A stretch of 34,010 bases of DNA from contig JAQXXT010000039.1 of assembly GCA_029226205.1 (NCBI GenBank), positions 1 to 34,010 on the forward strand, written 5' to 3'. Both the position numbers and the translations under genes were made by a program. Position 1 is the stretch's first letter. Every line of letters begins with the position of its first letter. The notes under the pieces are model-generated. The model ran no database searches. It worked only from the letters and a program-made list of their open reading frames with translations, and was not told where the DNA came from. Source of the DNA: Prevotellaceae bacterium (GTDB lineage Bacteria > Bacteroidota > Bacteroidia > Bacteroidales > Bacteroidaceae). Below, one piece after another: positions 7,845 to 14,491 of the stretch.

Positions 7845-8288
7845 TTATTTTGCCGGTGTCTGAGGGGCTGTAGGAGCACTCTGTGCAGGAGCTTGTGCAC
7901 CCTGAGCAGGAGCTTGTGCGCCTTGTGCAGCGCCACCCTGAGCAGCACCTTGAGCTGCGGCACCTTGTGCAGGAGCCTGTGCGGCACCATTCTGTCCGGG
8001 CATTGCGGGCATTGCGGTATTGGTAGTGGTAGAGCTCTGCTCCATGACACTCTGGTCTGCTGTAGACTGCGGAGCGACGTAAGCGCAGGCGATGGAGATG
8101 ACAACCATGGCGATGGCTAGACCCCACGTAGCCTTCTCAATGAAGTCTGTGGTCTTGCGGACACCCATGATCTGGTTAGAGGAAGAGAAGTTGGACGCCA
8201 GTCCGCCTCCCTTGGACTCCTGGATGAGTACGATGCCAATCATGAGGATTGACACGAGGACGATGATAATTACTAAAAGTGTGTACAT
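7845..8288 (-). CDS. secG: Preprotein translocase subunit SecG
   Basis: SecG is the small accessory subunit of the SecYEG inner-membrane channel. The 147-residue product has membrane helices at about 2-22 and 55-72. Between them is the family's Gly/Ser-rich loop (QESKGGGLASNFSSSNQIMG), which here also includes VRKTTDFIEKATW. After residue 75 comes a long low-complexity tail rich in Ala, Gln, Pro and Gly with repeated AQGA/APAQ units, making the protein about twice the E. coli length's usual core of 75-110. By SecG topology the tail should be periplasmic. It follows the TPR-like gene by 16 bp. Confidence 0.95.
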   Translation of the reverse strand: MYTLLVIIIVLVSILMIGIVLIQESKGGGLASNFSSSNQIMGVRKTTDFIEKATWGLAIAMVVISIACAYVAPQSTADQSVMEQSSTTTNTAMPAMPGQNGAAQAPAQGAAAQGAAQGGAAQGAQAPAQGAQAPAQSAPTAPQTPAK

Positions 8289-8304
8289 TTTTATATAGCT
8301 ATAT

Positions 8305-9117
8305 TTATTTTTTTACTTTCTCGTTGAGAATTAATTTCTCAAGGAATCGTATTTGGTCTGCAAAGTAAGCATTTTTTTTTGGATAATTCAAATTTAAACG
8401 CCGAATAATTTCCAAAGCCTTCGAATATCTACCTTGTTTGATATAAATTCGGGCCAAAGTCTCGGTAAAGACACCTTCATTGTTGTCTTCTACATTGACA
8501 TCATGGGGTTCCTCGTCAACAGATTTTTCTGTTTCTTCCTCGTCAGCAGGGGCGGCAGAGAGATCAGCAGACTGCGTGAGGTCAAAGCCACCATCCTCAA
8601 GGAAGTCATCAATGAGTTGCTGGCCTTTCATCTGCGGCGTGTCTGTAGCGGCTTCCTTTTCATCATCACTCTCTGTCTCAAGAAGGTAACTGACGTAGTC
8701 AACGGCGGCGTCGGCGGGCGTTGGTTTCCGCTTTTTCTTCTTGGGCTCTTCTTCCTCCGAAGGAATGGAGTCGAGGAAATGGTTGATGAGTGCCTCGGTA
8801 CGGTCTCCTTGATCGGTTGCCGATGGCTGGGACTGCACTGTTGTGGCAGGTTTGGCCATCCGTGGCGACTGTTCCTGACGGAGCCGATAATGGGCGGCTT
8901 CAATCATCTGGAAGATAACCGTACGGTCCTGGATATAGATGGCGGCACGGCGCAGTTCCTCATCGAAGGAAGGATCGTGGAGGATATACAGGTTTTGTAA
9001 CATCAGCAGACGGGCCGTCTGGAAGTACGGATAGAGCGCAAGAAGGCTTCGGAGATCGTAGAGGGTCTCCTTATCCAATTCTTCCGGATGTTGTATCAGT
9101 CTGCTGAGATTCTGCAT
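8305..9117 (-). CDS. TPR-like conserved Bacteroidales protein of unknown function
   Basis: The product is 270 residues without signal peptide or membrane segment. The N-terminal part (1-85) is helical: LYDLRSLLALYPYFQTARLLMLQNLY. The middle (90-210) is acidic and low in complexity, with a KKKKRKP patch. The C-terminus (about 215-265) contains one recognisable TPR: TETLARIYIKQGRYSKALEIIRRLNLNYPKK. I recall such a gene next to secG in Bacteroidales but know no function. It lies between lptE and secG on the same strand, suggesting a link with envelope biogenesis, which is inference only. Confidence 0.8.
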   Translation of the reverse strand: MQNLSRLIQHPEELDKETLYDLRSLLALYPYFQTARLLMLQNLYILHDPSFDEELRRAAIYIQDRTVIFQMIEAAHYRLRQEQSPRMAKPATTVQSQPSATDQGDRTEALINHFLDSIPSEEEEPKKKKRKPTPADAAVDYVSYLLETESDDEKEAATDTPQMKGQQLIDDFLEDGGFDLTQSADLSAAPADEEETEKSVDEEPHDVNVEDNNEGVFTETLARIYIKQGRYSKALEIIRRLNLNYPKKNAYFADQIRFLEKLILNEKVKK

Positions 9118-9174
9118 AGTGTTTGATAGAATGATAGAATATGATGTGCCGCCGATATAGACGGTCTGTGACGT

Positions 9175-9681
9175 TTACCAGTTGGCGACAGTGGCGTTGA
9201 AGATCTGGTCTACGAGATCCTTGACCATCTCCTGTACTAGTTCTTCCTGTACGCTCTGTAGGCTCTGGGTCGTATCGTAACTCTTTGTAGAGGTGAACTG
9301 CTTCTCGAAGTCTTCGGAGTGGTTCTTCGTATTCGTAAACCGTACGTTGACCGTAATGGAGAGCTCGGTCTGTGCCGAATAGCCGTCTGCCGATACACTC
9401 TTGTTGCGTTGGGAGTAGTTGGTGATCTCTCCCTGAATGACCATGTCACCATTGCGCTTGACCTGCTGGAGGTGGGTATGGCTGGCAAACTCATCCTTGA
9501 GCTGGTTGTTGAAGAGCGGCCCCATCGGTGCCCACACATAAGAGGCACGGATCGGGAACTCATCAATCTGGATGGTCTTGGTCTTTGTATAGTCGATGCT
9601 GGCTCCGTTGAACTTGTAGCTGACGCTGCAGGCCGCAAGGAGAAGGAGCATTATGGGAAGGATATATTTGAACAGCTTCAT
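9175..9681 (-). CDS. lptE: LptE-family outer-membrane lipoprotein
   Basis: LptE plugs the LptD barrel that inserts lipopolysaccharide into the outer membrane. The 168-residue product has a lipoprotein signal (LLLLAAC, Cys18) followed by SVSYKFNGASIDYTKTKTIQIDEFPIRA, a pattern I associate with Bacteroidota LptE-like proteins. The rest alternates strands with a helical C-terminus (VQEELVQEMVKDLVDQIF), as in the LptE fold. It lies 61 bp after the sigma-54 activator. No lptD is in view. The symbol is family-level. Confidence 0.82.
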   Translation of the reverse strand: MKLFKYILPIMLLLLAACSVSYKFNGASIDYTKTKTIQIDEFPIRASYVWAPMGPLFNNQLKDEFASHTHLQQVKRNGDMVIQGEITNYSQRNKSVSADGYSAQTELSITVNVRFTNTKNHSEDFEKQFTSTKSYDTTQSLQSVQEELVQEMVKDLVDQIFNATVANW

Positions 9682-9698
9682 ATACCTTATTATATATT

Positions 9699-9732
9699 AT
9701 AGCTCACGATAGATTTCTATAGATCGCAATAG
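9699..9732. repeat. Four ATAG tetramers at exact 10-bp spacing
   Basis: In the 61-bp gap upstream of lptE, ATAG begins at 9699, 9709, 9719 and 9729 (CTAT on the transcribed strand). A related element lies upstream of pdxA at 12346-12378, with shared flanks TCACGATAGAT and TCGCAATAGA. The spacing matches one DNA turn. A palindrome GAGTTATAACTC follows at 9732-9743. Confidence 0.75.
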
Positions 9733-9742
9733 AGTTATAACT

Positions 9743-10987
9743 CTAGTATTCCTTGTCTTCGAGGCCATATTGCTTGATGCGACGGTAGAGCGTGCGGTCG
9801 GAGATACCGAGTTCCTGGGCGGCTTTCTTACGGTTACCGCCATTACGCTCCAGAGCTTTCTCCACCATCTGACGGCCGAGATCGTTGAGGTTAAGACTCT
9901 CGGGCTCCTTGATCTCCTCGGCTTCTGCTTCCTGGGCGGATCCCGGTAATGAGGAGGCGACAGAAGAAGCAGGCATATTGACGGAAGGCAGAGCAGTACC
10001 GTATTCAGCCTGTTTCGTGAGGGCTACCTGGTTGAGATTCCGTTGGTCTTCGACTTGTTTGCGAAGGGCATTCATATCACGACGGAGATCGCTGACATTG
10101 CCACGGAGCTCATAGAGGATCTTATAGAGGATCTCCCGTTCACTCTCATAAGAGTGTTGTCCGGGCTGGGCGATCGTGGCGAGTTGGGTGCTCTCCGTAT
10201 CTTTTGGGATATAATGGAGCAGTGTCTCTGCATTGATCTCCCGCTTGTCACTGAGCACCGACATCTGTTCGGTGATGTTCTTCAACTGTCTTACGTTTCC
10301 CGGCCATTTATATTTCAGCATGAGCTGTTTGGCATCTTCGGTGAGCGTAATCTTCGGCAGGTGGTATTTCTCGGCCATCTGCATGGCGAAGAGACGGAAG
10401 AGGAGGATGATATCATTACCTCTGTCGCGGAGTGGCGGCATCTGGATAGGGATGGTGTTCAGACGATAGTAGAGGTCTTCACGGAACCGTCCTTCACTGA
10501 TGGCCTTACGCATGTTGACATTTGTAGCGGCAACGATACGCACATCGGTCTTGCGGATCTCCTGTCCACCGACACGGATATATTCTCCCGTCTCCAGGAC
10601 ACGGAGCAGACGAGCCTGAGTGGCCATAGGCAGTTCTCCGACCTCATCGAGGAAGATGGTTCCTTTGTTGGCCACGCCGAAATAACCCTCACTCTCGTTG
10701 ATAGCACCAGTGAAAGAACCTTTCTCGTGACCGAAGAGTTCACTGTCGATCGTTCCTTCAGGAATACTACCACAGTTGATGGCAAAATATTTCTCACGCC
10801 GGCGTGGGGAGTTATCATGGATGACACGGGGGATAATCTCCTTACCGACACCCGACTCACCGACGATGAGCACACTCAGGTCCGTCGGCGCTACCTGAAG
10901 GGCAACGTCGAGGGCATGATTGATTCCATCGGAGTTTCCGACGATATTATAGCGTTGTTTGACTCGCTGAATTTCTGATGTATTCAT
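9743..10987 (-). CDS. Sigma-54-dependent transcriptional activator (AAA+ and Fis-type HTH, no receiver domain)
   Basis: This enhancer-binding protein should hydrolyse ATP to open sigma-54 promoters. The 414-residue product consists of an AAA+ domain (about 15-245) with Walker A GESGVGKE (43-50), the sigma-54 contact loop as GSFTGA (90-95) rather than GAFTGA, Walker B IFLDE (111-115), the RVGG and WPGNVRQLKN motifs, a Gln/Ser-rich linker with a short coiled coil (about 275-365), and a C-terminal Fis-type helix-turn-helix (AAQELGISDRTLYRRIKQYGL). It has no N-terminal sensor or receiver, so its input signal is unknown. It is followed by lptE, TPR gene and secG, suggesting an envelope role by context. 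Confidence 0.92.
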   Translation of the reverse strand: MNTSEIQRVKQRYNIVGNSDGINHALDVALQVAPTDLSVLIVGESGVGKEIIPRVIHDNSPRRREKYFAINCGSIPEGTIDSELFGHEKGSFTGAINESEGYFGVANKGTIFLDEVGELPMATQARLLRVLETGEYIRVGGQEIRKTDVRIVAATNVNMRKAISEGRFREDLYYRLNTIPIQMPPLRDRGNDIILLFRLFAMQMAEKYHLPKITLTEDAKQLMLKYKWPGNVRQLKNITEQMSVLSDKREINAETLLHYIPKDTESTQLATIAQPGQHSYESEREILYKILYELRGNVSDLRRDMNALRKQVEDQRNLNQVALTKQAEYGTALPSVNMPASSVASSLPGSAQEAEAEEIKEPESLNLNDLGRQMVEKALERNGGNRKKAAQELGISDRTLYRRIKQYGLEDKEY

Positions 10988-10995
10988 TTAGCTGA

Positions 10996-11028
10996 CAAAA
11001 TTACATATATTTTTTGAGATATCTGCAA
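10996..11028 (-). promoter_or_regulatory. Predicted promoter of the sigma-54 activator gene
   Basis: Minus-strand TAATTTTG at 10996-11003 matches the -7 box, with TTG at 11026-11028. The spacing is 22 bp, slightly longer than usual. The box ends 8 bp before the ATG at 10987, so the leader would be very short. Confidence 0.5.
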
Positions 11029-11054
11029 ATTTGGCAGATTTTTTTTGAACTTTC

Positions 11055-12317
11055 CTATTGAGCGGCGGGTGCGGTAGTCGCTGTGGGTGCGCTAGGCTTT
11101 GAAGGTGCTGTAGGCTCTTTAGGCTTTGCAGGCGCTGCCTGCTCTGGCTTGGGCGCACGACCATAGCTCTTTGGTGCGAAAGTATGGATGCCATGACTGT
11201 GCTTCGGTGGGAACGGACTGCCGGCATGCTTCTTAGGAATGGAGAAGCGGGCGCGGTCAGCATCCTCCCGTTTGTCATGATAGAGCTTGCCAAGTGGATG
11301 TTTCAGCGGTTCCTCATAATCATTGCGGTTACGGAAGGCATCAATGGCGAGGAAGAGCGCCTGACGGAACGTGTCGGCAGAGACAATATTCTTTCCGGCC
11401 TCTTCAAAGTCAGGAGTGATGTCAAGAGCTGTGGAGATCACGGGAAGACCGGCATTGTAGACGATGGGATCAGCATCGGAGAGGGCACGCATCGGCGCAA
11501 CGCCCTGGTCATGGTACATCGCAAGGATGGCATCGAAATGAGTATACCATCCTTTGCCGAAGAGATCTTCGGCAGCGTACGGTCCGAAAGCCTGGAGGTG
11601 GTCGTCCTCCATGGCAGTGATAGCGGGGATGATGGCTTCTGTCTCTTCCTTGCCATATTTGCCTTCGCCTTCAGCCACGGGGTTCAGGGCAAGGACAGCG
11701 ATACGCGGATTGGAGATACGGAAGTCACGGCGGAGGGTGTCAAAGAGCAGGCGGGCGCGTTCTTCCACATTCTCCTTTGTAATCATGGCGGCAACCTCAT
11801 TCAGCGGCAGACAGTCGGTGACGGAGGCGACGCGCAGTTGGTCATTGATGAGGATAGGCATCACTTTCTTGCCTTCTCCCAGACAGGTTTCTATATACGG
11901 AGTAATACCGTGGAAGGGATAGCCTTCCACTTGAATATGATCGTTGTCAACAGGGGCGTTGACGAGAATGTCGAAGGCTCCGTCGCGGTAGTCACTCATT
12001 GCACGGTCAAGAGCTTTGATAGCGGCATCGCCCGACTCTTGTGTCGGAGCGCCAAATTCGATCTTGGTCTCCTCGTCGTAGGTTGTAAGCAGGTTGATGC
12101 GTCCGTCTTTCACTTCAGAGGCGTTCGTGACGATAGAGAACTGGGCCGGCAGGTCCAGTGCTTTACGGTGATAGGTGGCGGCTTTCGGTGAGCCGTAGAT
12201 CACGGGCGTACAGATGTCGAGCATCTCCGGATCTTCAAAGGTTTTAAAAATGAGTTCGTATCCGATACCGTTGGTATCGCCGTGGGTCAGTGCCACGCGG
12301 ATTTTTCTTTCTTCCAT
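11055..12317 (-). CDS. pdxA: PdxA-like protein with eroded active site
   Basis: PdxA oxidises 4-phosphohydroxy-L-threonine in vitamin B6 synthesis and is a metal-dependent dimer. This 420-residue homologue has the family start (RVALTHGDTNGIGYELIFKTF, YGSPKAATYHRKAL) and AMYHDQG (His269). Other usual motifs are changed: the GHTEY histidine is Ile138 (HGITPY), the TTHLP histidine is Cys169 (TDCLP), NPHAG reads NPVAE (212-216), INK reads VDN, and the TSPAHGTA segment is STALDITPDF (295-304). A tail of about 65 residues rich in Pro, Ala and Lys follows. The frame is intact. It occupies the position where I recall pdxA in Bacteroidales. It may be inactive or repurposed. Confidence 0.85.
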   Translation of the reverse strand: MEERKIRVALTHGDTNGIGYELIFKTFEDPEMLDICTPVIYGSPKAATYHRKALDLPAQFSIVTNASEVKDGRINLLTTYDEETKIEFGAPTQESGDAAIKALDRAMSDYRDGAFDILVNAPVDNDHIQVEGYPFHGITPYIETCLGEGKKVMPILINDQLRVASVTDCLPLNEVAAMITKENVEERARLLFDTLRRDFRISNPRIAVLALNPVAEGEGKYGKEETEAIIPAITAMEDDHLQAFGPYAAEDLFGKGWYTHFDAILAMYHDQGVAPMRALSDADPIVYNAGLPVISTALDITPDFEEAGKNIVSADTFRQALFLAIDAFRNRNDYEEPLKHPLGKLYHDKREDADRARFSIPKKHAGSPFPPKHSHGIHTFAPKSYGRAPKPEQAAPAKPKEPTAPSKPSAPTATTAPAAQ

Positions 12318-12345
12318 TATGCTTATATTATAGGATTTATGAATG

Positions 12346-12378
12346 ATAGTTCACGATAGATGCGATAGCTCGCAATAG
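12346..12378. repeat. Four ATAG tetramers at 10-9-10 bp spacing
   Basis: In the 81-bp gap upstream of pdxA, ATAG begins at 12346, 12356, 12365 and 12375. The flanking bases TTCACGATAGAT and CTCGCAATAGA closely match the element at 9699-9732. No promoter consensus is seen in the gap. Confidence 0.72.
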
Positions 12379-12398
12379 AACGTATGATCTGTTCTGGC

Positions 12399-13283
12399 CT
12401 AAGGACGGAAGGAGAGGAGAGCGGCTTCCAATTCCAACATCGGCTCACGCTTGGGATTGCCGGGAGCATAGACAAAAGCCATGAGACACCAGGGCGATGA
12501 TTTCCTTTGATAGAGGATATAGGGGCCGCCCATAGCATCTCCCCGCATTTCCCACAGTCCTCGGATCATTTGGTCTTGAAGTGAGACCTTACTCTTCCAA
12601 GCGTTCTGTGACCTCAGACTGTTATTGTCACTTGAAGCTAGTTGCATATACATGCCTTTTTCTTCGCCCGGCATATTCCAACGGAGGATACTGTCGACAT
12701 CCTCTCCTTTGGGAAAGATGAGGATGTTCTTCATGACTCTTCCGTCGTTGTTGGAGAGCCAGAGAAAATGACGGGCTCGTTTGAATGAGGTCATGTCCTG
12801 CGGAATCATCATCTGTTTCCCCGTAAGTTCTTTCACCATCCTTTCCATTTTCAGATTGCGATGACGGAGCAGTTGGATCTGTTCATGACGGAGAATAGCT
12901 TGTTGGATATCGTTGACGAGCAGCTCCGGATTCTTGCCATTATCAGTGATGATTGTTTGGGGAAAGGCATACACGTTCGTCTTGCTTGCTGACGTTCTAC
13001 GTCGGTCATATCGGACGATGATCTTTGCCTCTTTCATATCACCTCTGAAATCCGATGGCTGGATATCCGTGAGATCGAAGAGATATTCCAGTTGAGGGAG
13101 GCCTTCCATCCTTCTGTTCTGCAGAATCTTCCGCAACTCATGATGCGGTCCGTCGATAAGCACTACCTCACAGGGCCTGCCGATAGCATCGGGAAGCCGT
13201 GAAGAGCGGTGACAAGCCGTTAGCAGAAGCAGAGCGAGACTTATCAGCCAAAAGCGCTGCAGAACGAAATGGGATTGTCTCAT
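12399..13283 (-). CDS. DUF4837-type lipoprotein of unknown function
   Basis: The 294-residue product has a lipoprotein signal: after MRQSHFVLQRFWLI a hydrophobic run ends LLLLTAC (Cys24). The mature part resembles the Bacteroidota DUF4837 family: GRPCEVVLID near the start, then RYDRRRTSASKTNVYAFPQTII, a helical central stretch rich in Arg and Met, and RGLWEMRGDAMGGPYI towards the end. Function is unknown. Its ATG overlaps the rlmN stop by three bases within TCAT (ATGA on the coding strand), so it is translationally coupled to rlmN. Confidence 0.8.
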   Translation of the reverse strand: MRQSHFVLQRFWLISLALLLLTACHRSSRLPDAIGRPCEVVLIDGPHHELRKILQNRRMEGLPQLEYLFDLTDIQPSDFRGDMKEAKIIVRYDRRRTSASKTNVYAFPQTIITDNGKNPELLVNDIQQAILRHEQIQLLRHRNLKMERMVKELTGKQMMIPQDMTSFKRARHFLWLSNNDGRVMKNILIFPKGEDVDSILRWNMPGEEKGMYMQLASSDNNSLRSQNAWKSKVSLQDQMIRGLWEMRGDAMGGPYILYQRKSSPWCLMAFVYAPGNPKREPMLELEAALLSFRP

Positions 13284-14347
13284 TTCCTGATCTCACCGAT
13301 TTTCTTCGATGTACTCAACAGTCCGCAGGCAGCATAGATATCCTGACCTCGTGAGGCACGGATGGTCGTGAATACGCCATGCTCGGTGAGGAAGTCCCGG
13401 AATTTTTCCATCACCTCATCGCTGGCGCCGTGGAGTGGCACGTTCGGGATCTGATGGAACCGGATGAGGTTGACACGACAGTCCAAAGGCTTGAGGAGTT
13501 TGACAACGGCTTTCGCATGCTGCATGTCGTCATTCAGACCGCCGAACATGATATATTCGAACGACAGCCGCCGCTGGTGACTGAAGTCGTAGTTGCTTAG
13601 GAGTTCAACGATCTCCTCAATACTCATGCCACGTTGTGCAGGCATGAGGGAGGCACGCTCCTCGGGAATGGCGTCATGGAGACTGATCGCTACCTGACAG
13701 TCGCTCTCTTCGAGGAATCGCTTCAGCTTACCGCGGATGCCGACACTGCTGACCGTGATACGTTTTGGACTCCAGGCCCAGCCCCAAGGAGCGGTGAGGG
13801 CCTGCGTGGCCCGCAGGACATTGTCGAGGTTATCCATCGGCTCTCCCTGACCCATGAATACGATATTCGTCAGTTCGTCAACTTCCGGCAGCGCATAGAC
13901 TTGGTTGAGGATGTCGCTGGCCGGCAGACTACCTTCGAAACCTTGCTTGCCTGTCTGGCAGAACAGACAGTTCATCTTACAGCCTACTTGGGAGGATACA
14001 CACAGTGTGGCACGTCCTCCTGTCTCGGGGATGAACACCGTCTCGACGAATTTCCCGCTGCGGGTGGGGAAGAGGTATTTGATGGTGCCGTCCTTGGAGT
14101 GCTGGGCATCAATGGGACCAGCGCAACCGATCTCATATTTCGCTTCCAGTTTCGCACGGTTCGCCTTGGAGATGTTCGTCATCTCGTTGATGGATTTCAC
14201 ATGGTGCTGATAGATCCATTCGGCGATCTGCTTCGCTGTAAAGCGTGGCATCCCCAATGTAGTAACGACCTCCTGCAGTTCCCCGAGGGACAAGCCGAGG
14301 AGGGCCTTTTTCTGTATCTTTTCTTCTTTGTTTGTTGCGTCTGTCAT
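13280..14347 (-). CDS. rlmN: 23S rRNA (adenine2503-C2)-methyltransferase, radical SAM
   Basis: RlmN methylates A2503 of 23S rRNA and A37 of some tRNAs using two SAM molecules and a 4Fe-4S cluster. The 355-residue product has the usual length, the cluster motif CxxxCxxC (Cys123, Cys127, Cys130 in GCKMNCLFCQTGKQGF), GQGEPMDN, the ITVSSVG strand, SLHDAIPEERASLMPA, and the C-terminal reactive cysteine Cys341 in YAACGLL. It is first in the minus-strand cluster running towards secG and starts immediately after a strong promoter match. Confidence 0.97.
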   Translation of the reverse strand: MTDATNKEEKIQKKALLGLSLGELQEVVTTLGMPRFTAKQIAEWIYQHHVKSINEMTNISKANRAKLEAKYEIGCAGPIDAQHSKDGTIKYLFPTRSGKFVETVFIPETGGRATLCVSSQVGCKMNCLFCQTGKQGFEGSLPASDILNQVYALPEVDELTNIVFMGQGEPMDNLDNVLRATQALTAPWGWAWSPKRITVSSVGIRGKLKRFLEESDCQVAISLHDAIPEERASLMPAQRGMSIEEIVELLSNYDFSHQRRLSFEYIMFGGLNDDMQHAKAVVKLLKPLDCRVNLIRFHQIPNVPLHGASDEVMEKFRDFLTEHGVFTTIRASRGQDIYAACGLLSTSKKIGEIRK

Positions 14348-14354
14348 AACATTG

Positions 14355-14385
14355 CAAAATTACGATTTTTTTCCCGAATGACCAA
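14355..14385 (-). promoter_or_regulatory. Predicted promoter of rlmN
   Basis: Minus-strand TTG (14383-14385), 20 bp, then TAATTTTG (14355-14362): a perfect Bacteroidota promoter. Only seven bases separate the box from the rlmN ATG at 14347, so the transcript should be leaderless or nearly so. Confidence 0.78.
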
Positions 14386-14425
14386 GAAAGGCTTTTTATT
14401 TTTTATAATTATGTGTATCTGCTGC

Positions 14426-14454
14426 TTGGTTGTGCTGATTTTTTTGTAACTTTG
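14426..14454 (+). promoter_or_regulatory. Predicted promoter of the GT2-DUF4922-SpoIID gene
   Basis: TTG (14426-14428), 18 bp, then TAACTTTG (14447-14454) on the plus strand. It is divergent from the rlmN promoter within the same 144-bp gap. The ATG at 14492 is 37 bp downstream, whereas the in-frame TTG at 14459 would lie too close to the transcription start. Confidence 0.6.
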
Positions 14455-14491
14455 TCGCTTGAAAAGAACCATTAAGAACGAAACAAACAAC

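Noticed and set aside
10043..10978. 311-codon open frame on the plus strand opposite the sigma-54 activator
   Set aside because: Antisense shadow; the AAA+ and Fis motifs are on the minus strand.
11184..12191. 335-codon open frame on the plus strand opposite the PdxA-like gene
   Set aside because: Antisense shadow without motifs, although it shows the low stop frequency common in this genome.
14459..14491. Upstream TTG start adding 11 residues to the GT2-DUF4922-SpoIID protein
   Set aside because: It lies only 4 bp after the -7 box, and an ATG at 14492 gives a normal leader and a plausible N-terminus.
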